DNA of 64,000 nucleotides from Apilactobacillus zhangqiuensis. GTDB lineage: Bacteria; Bacillota; Bacilli; Lactobacillales; Lactobacillaceae. Where the stretch lies: positions 124,001 through 188,000 of the forward strand of contig NZ_BPLK01000005.1 of NCBI RefSeq assembly GCF_019656215.1, written 5' to 3'. The notes under the pieces are model-generated. The model saw only the letters and a list, made by a program, of their open reading frames with translations, did not search any database and was not told the DNA's origin. A program made the translations under genes and the position numbers. Below, piece by piece: positions 1-7,195 of the stretch; position 1 is the first letter of the stretch; every line of letters starts with the position of its first letter.

Positions 1-921
1 TTCATTTAACATAAGAGATGCACGTTCGTAATAAACGTCTGAGATTGCCTTAATATGTTTATCTAAATCGTTGTCTTCCATGTATTGAGCAACGATAAAT
101 TGAGACAAGTTATCTGAATGTAAGTCAGCAGATTGCTTCATAACAACAAACATATCGATAAATTTCTTATCAGCCACAATCCATCCTAATCTCATCCCTG
201 GAGCTAAGATCTTTGAGAATGTGTTCATGTATACCACAGTACCATTCTTATCAAAGTGTTTAACTGGTGGTACAGCAACACCCGAGTATCTGATTTCACC
301 ATATGGGTCATCTTCTAGAATGGTTACGCCATGTGCTTCAGCTAATTCAACCATTTTAGCACGACGATTAGCGGTCATGGTACGACCAGTTGGGTTTTGA
401 AAGTTAGGAATTGTGTAGATGAACTTAGCGTCTGGATATTCGTTTAACTTTTCATCTAAGACGTCCATCTTCATTCCGTCCTCATCCATATCAACACCGA
501 CAACCTTAGCACCATAACTTCTGAATACGTCTAACGCACAAAGATATGTTGGTTTTTCAACTAAGATAACGTCGCCTTTATCGACCATCATCTTAGCAAC
601 TAAGTCAATTGATTGTTCTGAACCAGTGGTAATACAAACATTATCCACAGTGGTTGTTACTTCTTTGTTGGTTTGCATTCGATCAACGATTAATTCTCGC
701 AAATGCGGATTACCGATTGAAGCCGTATATTGTAATGCTTCTTCACCGTGTTTATCAAAAACTTTATCGGCTGCTTCGTGCATTTCTTTTACCGGGAATA
801 ATTCTGGTGCGGGTAGCCCACCAGCAAATGAAATGATTTCTGGATCACCAGCTACCTTTAAAATTTCTCCCACCACATCATTATCTACCTTCGGTACACG
901 ACTTGAAAACTTGAAACCCAT
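1..921 (-). CDS. PLP-dependent aminotransferase, class I/II (C-terminus off window)
   Basis: This gene transfers amino groups between an amino acid and a 2-oxo acid using pyridoxal phosphate. About 307 N-terminal residues are in the window and the C-terminus lies beyond the left edge. The fold is recognised from the N-terminal ISFAGGLPAPELFP segment, the TGSEQSIDL and NPTGRTM blocks, EDDPYGEIRYSG, and NTFSKILAPGMRLGW, whose lysine (about residue 237) is the expected Schiff-base lysine. It looks like the MocR-related or aromatic/2-aminoadipate type without the DNA-binding domain. The ATG at 921 follows the Shine-Dalgarno GGAGTG. The amino-acid substrate cannot be read from the sequence. Confidence 0.88.
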   Translation of the reverse strand, partial: MGFKFSSRVPKVDNDVVGEILKVAGDPEIISFAGGLPAPELFPVKEMHEAADKVFDKHGEEALQYTASIGNPHLRELIVDRMQTNKEVTTTVDNVCITTGSEQSIDLVAKMMVDKGDVILVEKPTYLCALDVFRSYGAKVVGVDMDEDGMKMDVLDEKLNEYPDAKFIYTIPNFQNPTGRTMTANRRAKMVELAEAHGVTILEDDPYGEIRYSGVAVPPVKHFDKNGTVVYMNTFSKILAPGMRLGWIVADKKFIDMFVVMKQSADLHSDNLSQFIVAQYMEDNDLDKHIKAISDVYYERASLMLNE

Positions 922-943
922 ATAAAATCACTCCATTCTTAAT

Positions 944-973
944 AAAAAAGTTAACGTCGGATTTAGCGTTAAC
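944..973 (-). terminator. Hairpin plus T-run ahead of the aminotransferase
   Basis: GTTAACG and CGTTAAC form a 7-bp stem around a 10-nt loop, followed on the minus strand by six T. It could end transcription of the 88-residue gene upstream. However, it sits at or just after the predicted start site of the aminotransferase promoter and directly before its ribosome-binding site, so it could also attenuate that gene or be an operator. Confidence 0.5.
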
Positions 974-976
974 AAC

Positions 977-1005
977 AATATAGTACAGTGATATTAAAAG
1001 TTCAA
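977..1005 (-). promoter_or_regulatory. Promoter of the aminotransferase gene
   Basis: Minus-strand TTGAAC, 17-nt spacer, TATATT. This is a near-consensus sigma-A promoter, placed so that transcription would begin at the edge of the GTTAACG inverted repeat. Confidence 0.6.
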
Positions 1006-1039
1006 TAGTTTTCTAATCATTTTCTAATATCATTATAAA

Positions 1040-1306
1040 TTATCCAGCAAAAACGACGTAAATACAGAATAGCAGGATAATTATTTCGATTATAAGCAAA
1101 ATAATGCGATATAAGGCCCTTTCTCCTTTTTTATGGGTAAATATGTATGTTGTGTACATACTCACCATTAAAGCACTAATAATTCCAGCCAGAATAAATC
1201 CAACTACATACATTACATTTGATCCGCTAATTCCACTAATAATAAAAATGAGTGGAAAGATGTATAACGCGATATTTAATAATATTTCCTTAATAATTGC
1301 TTTCAT
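1040..1306 (-). CDS. Small hydrophobic membrane protein, unrecognised
   Basis: An 88-residue protein I do not recognise. It is almost entirely hydrophobic. Three likely membrane segments lie at about residues 8-26, 32-54 and 65-86, with a short charged loop HKKGERAL between the second and third. A good Shine-Dalgarno (GGGAG, about 9 nt before the ATG) supports translation. It stands alone between an intergenic region of about 270 nt and the aminotransferase. No function is proposed. Confidence 0.6.
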   Translation of the reverse strand: MKAIIKEILLNIALYIFPLIFIISGISGSNVMYVVGFILAGIISALMVSMYTTYIFTHKKGERALYRIILLIIEIIILLFCIYVVFAG

Positions 1307-1543
1307 GATAAATATTCTCCCGTGATTAGTATATCAATTCTCACTATAAATAAGTGTTATCGAATTGTTTTAATAATAACATGACAAATGTCGCACTTTT
1401 TTAATTTTTTTCAAATTTTTTATTGTCATACTAAATATCATCATTTATAATAAATAGTACATATTCAAGTCATCCCACTAAATGTTGCTCGTTATTTAGC
1501 TATTATTTTTTCGCAGCATTAGAAGTGGACACATATTATAAAA
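1307..1543. other. Gene-free AT-rich spacer
   Basis: About 240 nt of very AT-rich DNA with long T and A runs and no ORF of useful length. A weak stem (CTAAAT/ATTTAG near 1478-1499) is visible. I see no RNA gene, repeat or clear promoter here. Confidence 0.5.
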
Positions 1544-1578
1544 GGAAGCCATCAACCTACCGATGACTTCCTTTTTTA
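1540..1578. terminator. Intrinsic terminator after the 106-residue gene
   Basis: The stem GGAAGCCATC/GATGACTTCC has one wobble pair and an 8-nt loop, with T-runs on both sides. It immediately follows the stop of the minus-strand 106-residue gene. Confidence 0.75.
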
Positions 1579-1899
1579 TTATCCAACGTGATTTTCTTTT
1601 AGAATCATGGCAACTTCTTTTTCCATTTCTGGTGTCTTAGTCCATTCTTCGAAATGATCCATGCTTTCATCTGGCATTTCGAAGTTTTCGTTAATATAGT
1701 TTTCGTAATTAATAACGTGTTCTGAGTGTGGAATGTTAAGTTGCAAGATACGAACTTCCTTAATGAAACCTCGTTCCGCTGCCAGTTCCGCTCTCCCGTT
1801 TTGAACCATGTTACTAATTTCCATGTACTTGGTACCATCTAATCTAGTAATTTGTTCAATTAAATCCAATGTTTCATGACTCTTCATTTCTTTAGCCAT
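1579..1899 (-). CDS. Hypothetical acidic 106-residue protein
   Basis: I do not recognise this protein. It is soluble and acidic, with no signal peptide or membrane segment, and the C-terminal half is Glu/Met-rich (NENFEMPDESMDHFEEWTKTPEMEKEVAMILKENHVG region). The start at 1899 follows GAGGGGAG. It lies 57 nt downstream of tagH with the tagH terminator between them. The terminator's T-run touches this gene's Shine-Dalgarno, so there is no room for a separate promoter and expression probably depends on read-through. Confidence 0.7.
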   Translation of the reverse strand: MAKEMKSHETLDLIEQITRLDGTKYMEISNMVQNGRAELAAERGFIKEVRILQLNIPHSEHVINYENYINENFEMPDESMDHFEEWTKTPEMEKEVAMILKENHVG

Positions 1900-1920
1900 C
1901 TTAATTTAATCTCCCCTCGC

Positions 1921-1953
1921 AAAAAAAATCCGTTCAAAAACAACGGATTTTTT
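1921..1953 (-). terminator. Terminator between tagH and the 106-residue gene
   Basis: AAATCCGTT/AACGGATTT is a 9-bp stem with a 7-nt loop, followed on the minus strand by a T-run that directly abuts the GAGGGGAG Shine-Dalgarno of the next gene. Confidence 0.8.
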
Positions 1954-1956
1954 TGA

Positions 1957-3111
1957 TTATTTAATAGTTGCTTTTACTGATGATGTCTTTTCAGTAGCGG
2001 CCTTTTTATGATGTTTCTTAGTTTTCTTTTGGTTATCCTTAGCAACACCCTTAGGTAATACTAACTTCTTAGTTGGTTTTACGATTGATGATGGGTGTTC
2101 CACAATATGACTTAGTGGATGACCTGAAACGTTAACTAAGCAGAAGAATAGAGTAGCGATAGTTACTAACCAAGTAAATACAACAGATGTCTTAGGCATC
2201 TTTTCGCTAATTACTGATCCGTAGAAACGCTTCTTAACCTTAGCAGCAACGTGCTTGTCATCTGGATGTTGTGCTTGTTCTTCTTCTGTGACTTGTTTTT
2301 GGTATGCATCGATATCAAAGTCTTTTTGGATTTGTTTTTGTTCTGCTTCAAACTTAGCCTTATCCTTCTTGGATAGCTTCTTGAACCATTCAATAAATTC
2401 ACGGTATTTCTTGGTTACTTCTTGAGTTTCGCCAATCATTCTTAGCTTACCGTAGTTAATCCAAGCAACACGGTCACATAGGAATTCAATTTGTTTAAGT
2501 GAGTGAGAAACGAAGATAATTGTCTTACCTTGTTCTTTAAAGTCAGCAATCTTGTCCACACACTTTTGGTAGAAAGTATCATCCCCAACAGATAAAGCTT
2601 CATCAATGATTAATATATCTGGGTTAATGTGAACGGCAATAGAAAATCCTAGACGTGATTTCATACCTGATGAGTAACTCTTTACGGGTTGATCCACGAA
2701 GTCACCAATATCAGCGAATGAAACGATGTCGTCCATTAATGCATCGATTTCTTCATTGGTTAAACCTTGCATTAATGACTTCAATCTAATGTTTTCTCTA
2801 CCAGTTAGGTTCTTTCTTAAACCAGCACTGATTGCAACGATTGAAGTATCACCCTTTACATCAACATAACCAGTTGTTTGAGGAATAATTCCAGAAATAA
2901 TGTTAGAAATAGTTGATTTACCTGAACCGTTAACACCAATTAAACCAAGTGCTTCACCTGGTTTAACTTCAAAAGATACTCCCATTAATGACCAGAAATG
3001 AGGCACATCAGTCTTAATGGAGAAAAATGATTTTAATTTATCAGCTTGTGTTTTGAACAAATCGTACTCTTTAGTTACGTTTTGAACCTTAATCTTATAA
3101 TCTTCAGTCAT
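1957..3111 (-). CDS. tagH: Teichoic acid export ATPase TagH
   Basis: This is the ATP-binding subunit of the wall teichoic acid flippase TagGH, which moves undecaprenyl-linked polymer across the membrane. It carries Walker A (GVNGSGKST, about residues 59-67), the signature SSGMKSRLGFS (147-157) and Walker B ILIIDE (166-171). The N-terminal NVTKEYDLFKTQADKLKSFF segment is typical of TagH. After a coiled, charged linker there is one membrane segment (about 310-330) and a short Lys/Thr-rich tail likely outside the cell. The partner permease TagG is not adjacent in this window, unlike the usual tagGH pairing. Confidence 0.9.
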   Translation of the reverse strand: MTEDYKIKVQNVTKEYDLFKTQADKLKSFFSIKTDVPHFWSLMGVSFEVKPGEALGLIGVNGSGKSTISNIISGIIPQTTGYVDVKGDTSIVAISAGLRKNLTGRENIRLKSLMQGLTNEEIDALMDDIVSFADIGDFVDQPVKSYSSGMKSRLGFSIAVHINPDILIIDEALSVGDDTFYQKCVDKIADFKEQGKTIIFVSHSLKQIEFLCDRVAWINYGKLRMIGETQEVTKKYREFIEWFKKLSKKDKAKFEAEQKQIQKDFDIDAYQKQVTEEEQAQHPDDKHVAAKVKKRFYGSVISEKMPKTSVVFTWLVTIATLFFCLVNVSGHPLSHIVEHPSSIVKPTKKLVLPKGVAKDNQKKTKKHHKKAATEKTSSVKATIK

Positions 3112-3177
3112 TCTTTAATACTTCCTATATTTTATTTCGATTTAATCATTATAAAACTAACTACTAATTATATCAAA

Positions 3178-4776
3178 TTAATAAAAAAGTAGTGACTTGG
3201 CAGAAATCCAATAATTCTTATGATTTAAAACGATACGATACCAAGTAGTGTTGTACTTAGATCTAATTCCCTTTAAATTAATGCTAACCTTGTAATCCTT
3301 TGGCACCTTTACTTGTGACCAAGCGGTCTTTTGAACGTGCTTGTAAGTGCCTGGAATGTGGTTATATAGCGAATACTTACCGTAGTTATTCAAATATGCA
3401 TGTCCTGATGCTTTTGAATAAGTTGATGACTTAGTGGTTGTCTTTTTAACAACCTTCTTAGCCTTCTTCTTGGTAACTTTCTTTTTTGTGGTCTTTTTTA
3501 CAGCCTTCTTTTCAACCTTATTGTATGTCACACCAGCCTTGTTAACCCATACATCCCCTAGGTTAGAAACATTAATACGATACCATGTGTTTTCTTTGCC
3601 GTGATAATTATAGGTAGCAATTTGGTTCACATTGAATGTTTGATTCTTATAGTCATTAGATGAACCAAGTGATTTGGCTAATGTTTGTGAATTGAAAACA
3701 TTGCTGTATAGGCCGTGGTTAGCGCGACTTAGTTTCGCCTTACCACTGTATTCCTTAACATTAATGGTAGGAAAATCGATGGCCTTAGCACTTACCCAAT
3801 AAGTCTTAGCGTTCTTGCTGGTCTTGACACGATACCATGTGGTGCTAACACCCTTGTAAGTACGCACTGCTGAACAGTCTACATAGACGTTACTACCCAC
3901 TTTAAGATGACTTGGCCAATTACCTTTCACGTTCTTAGCGGTTGTATCTTTAACGTGTGTGTATAAGTTGTAGTTAGCAAACTTAGATGATAATTGGAAA
4001 GTTTCTAGCGGATTACCATATGTATAAGTAGCAGTCGCTAGTGTCTTCTTTGTTTTAGTGTTGGTTGGTTGAGTATTAGCAGTATTTGTATTGCTATCGC
4101 TATTCGTACTTGGGGTATTTTTATTATTTGATGATGTATTTCCATCTAGTGAAGTTAAATTATAAGTATTAATTAGATTAATTAGCTTACTAGAATAGCT
4201 TGGATCAGTCGCATAACCATCCTTTTGGATGTTAGTTGCAGCTTCAAATCCGTCCTTTGCTTGTGACTTAAATACATTGGCATAACGGGAGTTCACAGTT
4301 AAGAAAGTGGCATAGCCTTGAAGACTATCCATGATACTGTTGTAACTCTTGAAGTATGCGTAGGTGCTATAAACTTGACCTTTAGAATTATATTCCGAAG
4401 TCTTTAACTTAACACCAGTACCATCAAACGATTTAATACCAAACAAGTTGTTGGCAATCTGCGTTAAATAACTGGTTCCATAACCACTTTCTAGTGCTGC
4501 TTGGGCAACCATAGTTGAAGCATATAGATTATTGCTATTTGCAATAGATTGAGCAATTGGTGAAATTGTTGAAATAAAGTTGTCAGCTGTTAATTGTGAC
4601 CCCAAAACGTTATTGATTGAACCAGTGTTTGTGCTGTTCACAGTTGCTGCGCTGGCAGTATTATTTGCACCATTGTCTAAATCATCAGCATGTGAAACGT
4701 ACACGTGTCCCGCAGAAATAACTGCACTGGCACTCAGGACGTACAGCAATGATTTGACGATTGGTTTTCTTCTCAT
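3178..4776 (-). CDS. Secreted N-acetylglucosaminidase with GW/SH3-like wall-binding modules
   Basis: This is a peptidoglycan hydrolase. A signal peptide (about residues 1-31, ending near SHADD) precedes a Thr/Asn/Ser-rich stretch and a glucosaminidase domain (about 65-215). The domain has AQAALESGYGTSYL, where Glu96 is the likely catalytic acid, and NNLFGIKSF. The C-terminal half holds three modules ending in TTWYRV/NTWYRI/TTWYRI and YWVSAKAI/DVWVNKAG/YWISAKSL, typical of GW or SH3-type cell-wall binding domains. A Lys/Thr-rich linker (about 420-450) separates modules two and three. It probably acts in wall turnover, anchored to teichoic acids. The ATG follows GGAGAG. Confidence 0.85.
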   Translation of the reverse strand: MRRKPIVKSLLYVLSASAVISAGHVYVSHADDLDNGANNTASAATVNSTNTGSINNVLGSQLTADNFISTISPIAQSIANSNNLYASTMVAQAALESGYGTSYLTQIANNLFGIKSFDGTGVKLKTSEYNSKGQVYSTYAYFKSYNSIMDSLQGYATFLTVNSRYANVFKSQAKDGFEAATNIQKDGYATDPSYSSKLINLINTYNLTSLDGNTSSNNKNTPSTNSDSNTNTANTQPTNTKTKKTLATATYTYGNPLETFQLSSKFANYNLYTHVKDTTAKNVKGNWPSHLKVGSNVYVDCSAVRTYKGVSTTWYRVKTSKNAKTYWVSAKAIDFPTINVKEYSGKAKLSRANHGLYSNVFNSQTLAKSLGSSNDYKNQTFNVNQIATYNYHGKENTWYRINVSNLGDVWVNKAGVTYNKVEKKAVKKTTKKKVTKKKAKKVVKKTTTKSSTYSKASGHAYLNNYGKYSLYNHIPGTYKHVQKTAWSQVKVPKDYKVSINLKGIRSKYNTTWYRIVLNHKNYWISAKSLLFY

Positions 4777-4813
4777 AATTATTCTCTCTCCATTAAAATC
4801 TTTTTATTCTCTC

Positions 4814-4936
4814 TTATCTCTTTACGCCTCTTCGGCTAGCACTTAGACGGTTTTGTTGTTCCTTGAACTTATTAAAAGTCTTGTCCGCCTTAGCTTGTTT
4901 ATTCGAATTGTTTTTTGTCTTCTTGGTAAATTTCAT
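4814..4936 (-). CDS. Tiny basic protein of 40 residues
   Basis: A short ORF encoding a very basic peptide: it begins MKFTKKTKNNSNKQAKADKT and ends SASRRGVKR. The start has a clear Shine-Dalgarno (CTGGGAGTG, about 6 nt before the ATG). The stop is 37 nt before the glucosaminidase start on the same strand, so the two are probably co-transcribed. I do not recognise the family. The composition suggests a disordered nucleic-acid- or ribosome-binding peptide, which is inference only. Confidence 0.5.
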   Translation of the reverse strand: MKFTKKTKNNSNKQAKADKTFNKFKEQQNRLSASRRGVKR

Positions 4937-5030
4937 CAAAAACACTCCCAGTTAAAGATTATAACATGCCAACGTTATTTTTTATAAAATCTTATAATAA
5001 AAATTAGTCTATTTTTAATTTTAATCAAAT

Positions 5031-5057
5031 AAAAAAGAGTGCCAAAAGCACCCTTTT
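5031..5057 (-). terminator. glmS terminator
   Basis: Minus-strand GGGTGC/GCACTC stem with one wobble pair and a short loop, followed by six T, just after the glmS stop. Confidence 0.8.
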
Positions 5058-5067
5058 CGTTCTTAAA

Positions 5068-6891
5068 TTATTGAACAGTAACACTCTTAGCAAGGTTTCT
5101 TGGATGGTCAACATCTAATCCCTTGTTCAAACTAGTGTAGTAAGCCAATAGTTGAGCAGGAATAACACTCAATAGCGGTGTTAATAATTGATCAACATCT
5201 GGGATAACGATATCGTCGTTGTCCTTAGCAAGTGATTCAGTAGCAATGGTAATTGCCTTAGCACCACGCGCCATAGTTTCTTCTAGGTTACTTCTAGTTA
5301 AACCAGCAGTGTTGTCTTGAGTAATAATACCAACAACTGGAGTGTTTTCTTCAATCAATGCGATAGTTCCGTGTTTCAATTCACCTGAAGCAAAACCTTC
5401 AGCTAAGATGTATGAAATTTCCTTTAGTTTCAATGATGATTCTAGTGAAACAAAGTAGTCAATTCCTCTACCAATGTAGAAAGCACGGTTAGCATTAACA
5501 AAGTACTTCTTAGAAATTTCGTTAATCATTTCTTTTTCGTCAACGATTGATTGCATACCAGTAGCAACGAAACCTAATTGTTGCTTCAAGTTAAAGTCCT
5601 TAGCAGCCTTAACGTCTGATGATTCACCTAAAGCCTTAGCTAGGATTGCTTCAACAGTGATTTGAGCAGTGTATGCCTTAGTTGATGCAACTGAGATTTC
5701 TGGACCAGCGTGTAATAGCAATGTGTAGTTTGATTCACGAGAAAGAGTTGAGTTAGCAACGTTAGTAATTGTTAAGCTCTTGTAACCTAATTGGTTTAGG
5801 TTAACTAAAACTTCACGACTATCAGCAGTTTCACCACTTTGACTTAGGAAGATAAAGAATGGCTTCTTTGAAAGTAATGGCATGTTGTAAGCAAATTCTG
5901 AAGAAACGTGAACTTCAGTTGGAACTTGAGCTAACTTTTCAAATAATTCCTTACCAACTAGACCAGCATGGTAACTAGTACCAGCAGCAATGATGTATAG
6001 ACGATCTGATTGCTTGATTGAATCTAGTAGGTCGTCTTCGATTACTGGATTACCATCTTCATTTAGGTATTCAGCAGAAAGCTTTCTCATTACGTTTGGT
6101 TGTTCGTCAATTTCTTTTAGCATGTAGTATGGGTAAGTACCCTTGTCAGTGTCACTAGCATCGATATCAACGTGGAATGGTTGTCTATCGGTTACGACTT
6201 CACCATCCTTGTTTTCGATAGTTACTGAATCTGGTCTAACGGTCACAAAGTCACCATCATCCAATTCTAAGAAGTCATGAGTAACATTTAACATTGCTAG
6301 AGAATCTGAACATACAACGTTGCAGTCTTCACCTAGACCGATTAGTAGCGGACTCTTGTTCTTTGCAACGTAGATAGTGTTTGGTTCTTCTCTATCCATT
6401 AATTGGAATGCGTATGAAGAACCCTTTAATAGTGATAGAGTCTTCTTAAATGCTTCTTTAGCATTTAGTTTTTCAGTTACAGCGAAGTGATCAACTAATT
6501 GAACAACAACTTCTGTATCAGTTTGTGAAGTGAATTCAACATCACTTAAGTATTTTTCCTTTAGGTCACGGTAGTTTTCAATAACACCATTGTGAACTAG
6601 GTAGAATCTCTTGTCTTGTGAGAAGTGAGGATGTGCGTTTTCGACAGTTACTCCCCCATGAGTAGCCCATCTGGTATGCGCAATTCCTGCACTTCCGTTA
6701 ATCTTCATATCATTTACGGCGTCTCTTAGATTACTAATGGCACCAGTTCTCTTTACAAGGTAATCTTTCTTACCTTCATCGTTTACGTATAATCCAGCAG
6801 AATCATAACCACGGTATTCTAGTTTTTGTAATCCATTAACTAAAATATCAACGGCATTTTTATTCCCTGTTACACCAACAATTCCACACAT
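5068..6891 (-). CDS. glmS: Glutamine-fructose-6-phosphate aminotransferase (isomerizing)
   Basis: GlmS makes glucosamine-6-phosphate from fructose-6-phosphate and glutamine, the first step to UDP-GlcNAc. I chose the ATG at 6891 (MCGIVG) because Cys2 must become the N-terminal nucleophile; an upstream in-frame ATG at 7032 would bury it. The product is 607 residues, the family length. It has an N-terminal glutaminase domain (HTRWATHG, SQTDTEV), two SIS domains (AAGTSYHA, SQSGETADS, STKAYTAQ) and the C-terminal PRNLAKSVTV end. The weak Shine-Dalgarno is AAAGGAAAA. The operator-like leader is described separately; no glmS ribozyme core is visible. Confidence 0.96.
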   Translation of the reverse strand: MCGIVGVTGNKNAVDILVNGLQKLEYRGYDSAGLYVNDEGKKDYLVKRTGAISNLRDAVNDMKINGSAGIAHTRWATHGGVTVENAHPHFSQDKRFYLVHNGVIENYRDLKEKYLSDVEFTSQTDTEVVVQLVDHFAVTEKLNAKEAFKKTLSLLKGSSYAFQLMDREEPNTIYVAKNKSPLLIGLGEDCNVVCSDSLAMLNVTHDFLELDDGDFVTVRPDSVTIENKDGEVVTDRQPFHVDIDASDTDKGTYPYYMLKEIDEQPNVMRKLSAEYLNEDGNPVIEDDLLDSIKQSDRLYIIAAGTSYHAGLVGKELFEKLAQVPTEVHVSSEFAYNMPLLSKKPFFIFLSQSGETADSREVLVNLNQLGYKSLTITNVANSTLSRESNYTLLLHAGPEISVASTKAYTAQITVEAILAKALGESSDVKAAKDFNLKQQLGFVATGMQSIVDEKEMINEISKKYFVNANRAFYIGRGIDYFVSLESSLKLKEISYILAEGFASGELKHGTIALIEENTPVVGIITQDNTAGLTRSNLEETMARGAKAITIATESLAKDNDDIVIPDVDQLLTPLLSVIPAQLLAYYTSLNKGLDVDHPRNLAKSVTVQ

Positions 6892-6970
6892 ATTATATTT
6901 TCCTTTCACTCTATATTTATTAATTGTTTTAAATAAATTTATATCTTTTTTATCATTTTCGACATATTCT

Positions 6971-6999
6971 AGATTACAAGTTTTAATTATCAATGTCAA
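6971..6999 (-). promoter_or_regulatory. Probable glmS promoter
   Basis: Minus-strand TTGACA, 17-nt spacer, TAATCT. A second TTGACA lies 13 nt further upstream. The leader to the glmS start would be about 75 nt. Confidence 0.6.
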
Positions 7000-7013
7000 T
7001 TGATAAATGTCAA

Positions 7014-7140
7014 ATTGGTATAGTTTATGCAAAAATTTTAAAAAATTGCGTCATATTGGTATCAATAAGCCTAATTGAAACAAAAAATTGGTTCAATTTA
7101 GACTCATTTTATACCATTTGTTAAATTGGTATGGACAAAT
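7014..7140. promoter_or_regulatory. Cluster of ATTGGTAT operator-like sites ahead of glmS
   Basis: ATTGGTAT occurs at 7014-7021, 7055-7062 and 7125-7132, with its reverse half (ATACCA) at 7111-7116. The last copy reads ATTGGTATGGACAAAT, close to the dre-type site of NagR/GntR regulators that control amino-sugar genes in Bacillus and streptococci. The site nearest glmS lies about 15 bp upstream of the promoter -35 hexamer. The regulator itself is not in the window. Confidence 0.55.
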
Positions 7141-7161
7141 TATGGGTGAAATTTGGCAATA

Positions 7162-7190
7162 AAAAAAGCAATCTAATTAGATTGCTTTTA
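7162..7190 (-). terminator. glmM terminator
   Basis: AGCAATCT/AGATTGCT stem with a 4-nt loop and a T-run on the minus strand, directly after the glmM stop. It separates the cdaA-cdaR-glmM transcript from glmS. Confidence 0.85.
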
Positions 7191-7195
7191 ATTTT

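Noticed and set aside
1104-1325. Plus-strand 73-residue ORF opposite the small membrane protein gene
   Set aside because: The minus-strand ORF has the better ribosome-binding site and a coherent membrane topology; the plus-strand one is its mirror.
6892-7032. N-terminal extension of GlmS from an upstream in-frame ATG
   Set aside because: It would mask the Cys2 nucleophile, and the region contains the promoter. The start at 6891 is certain.
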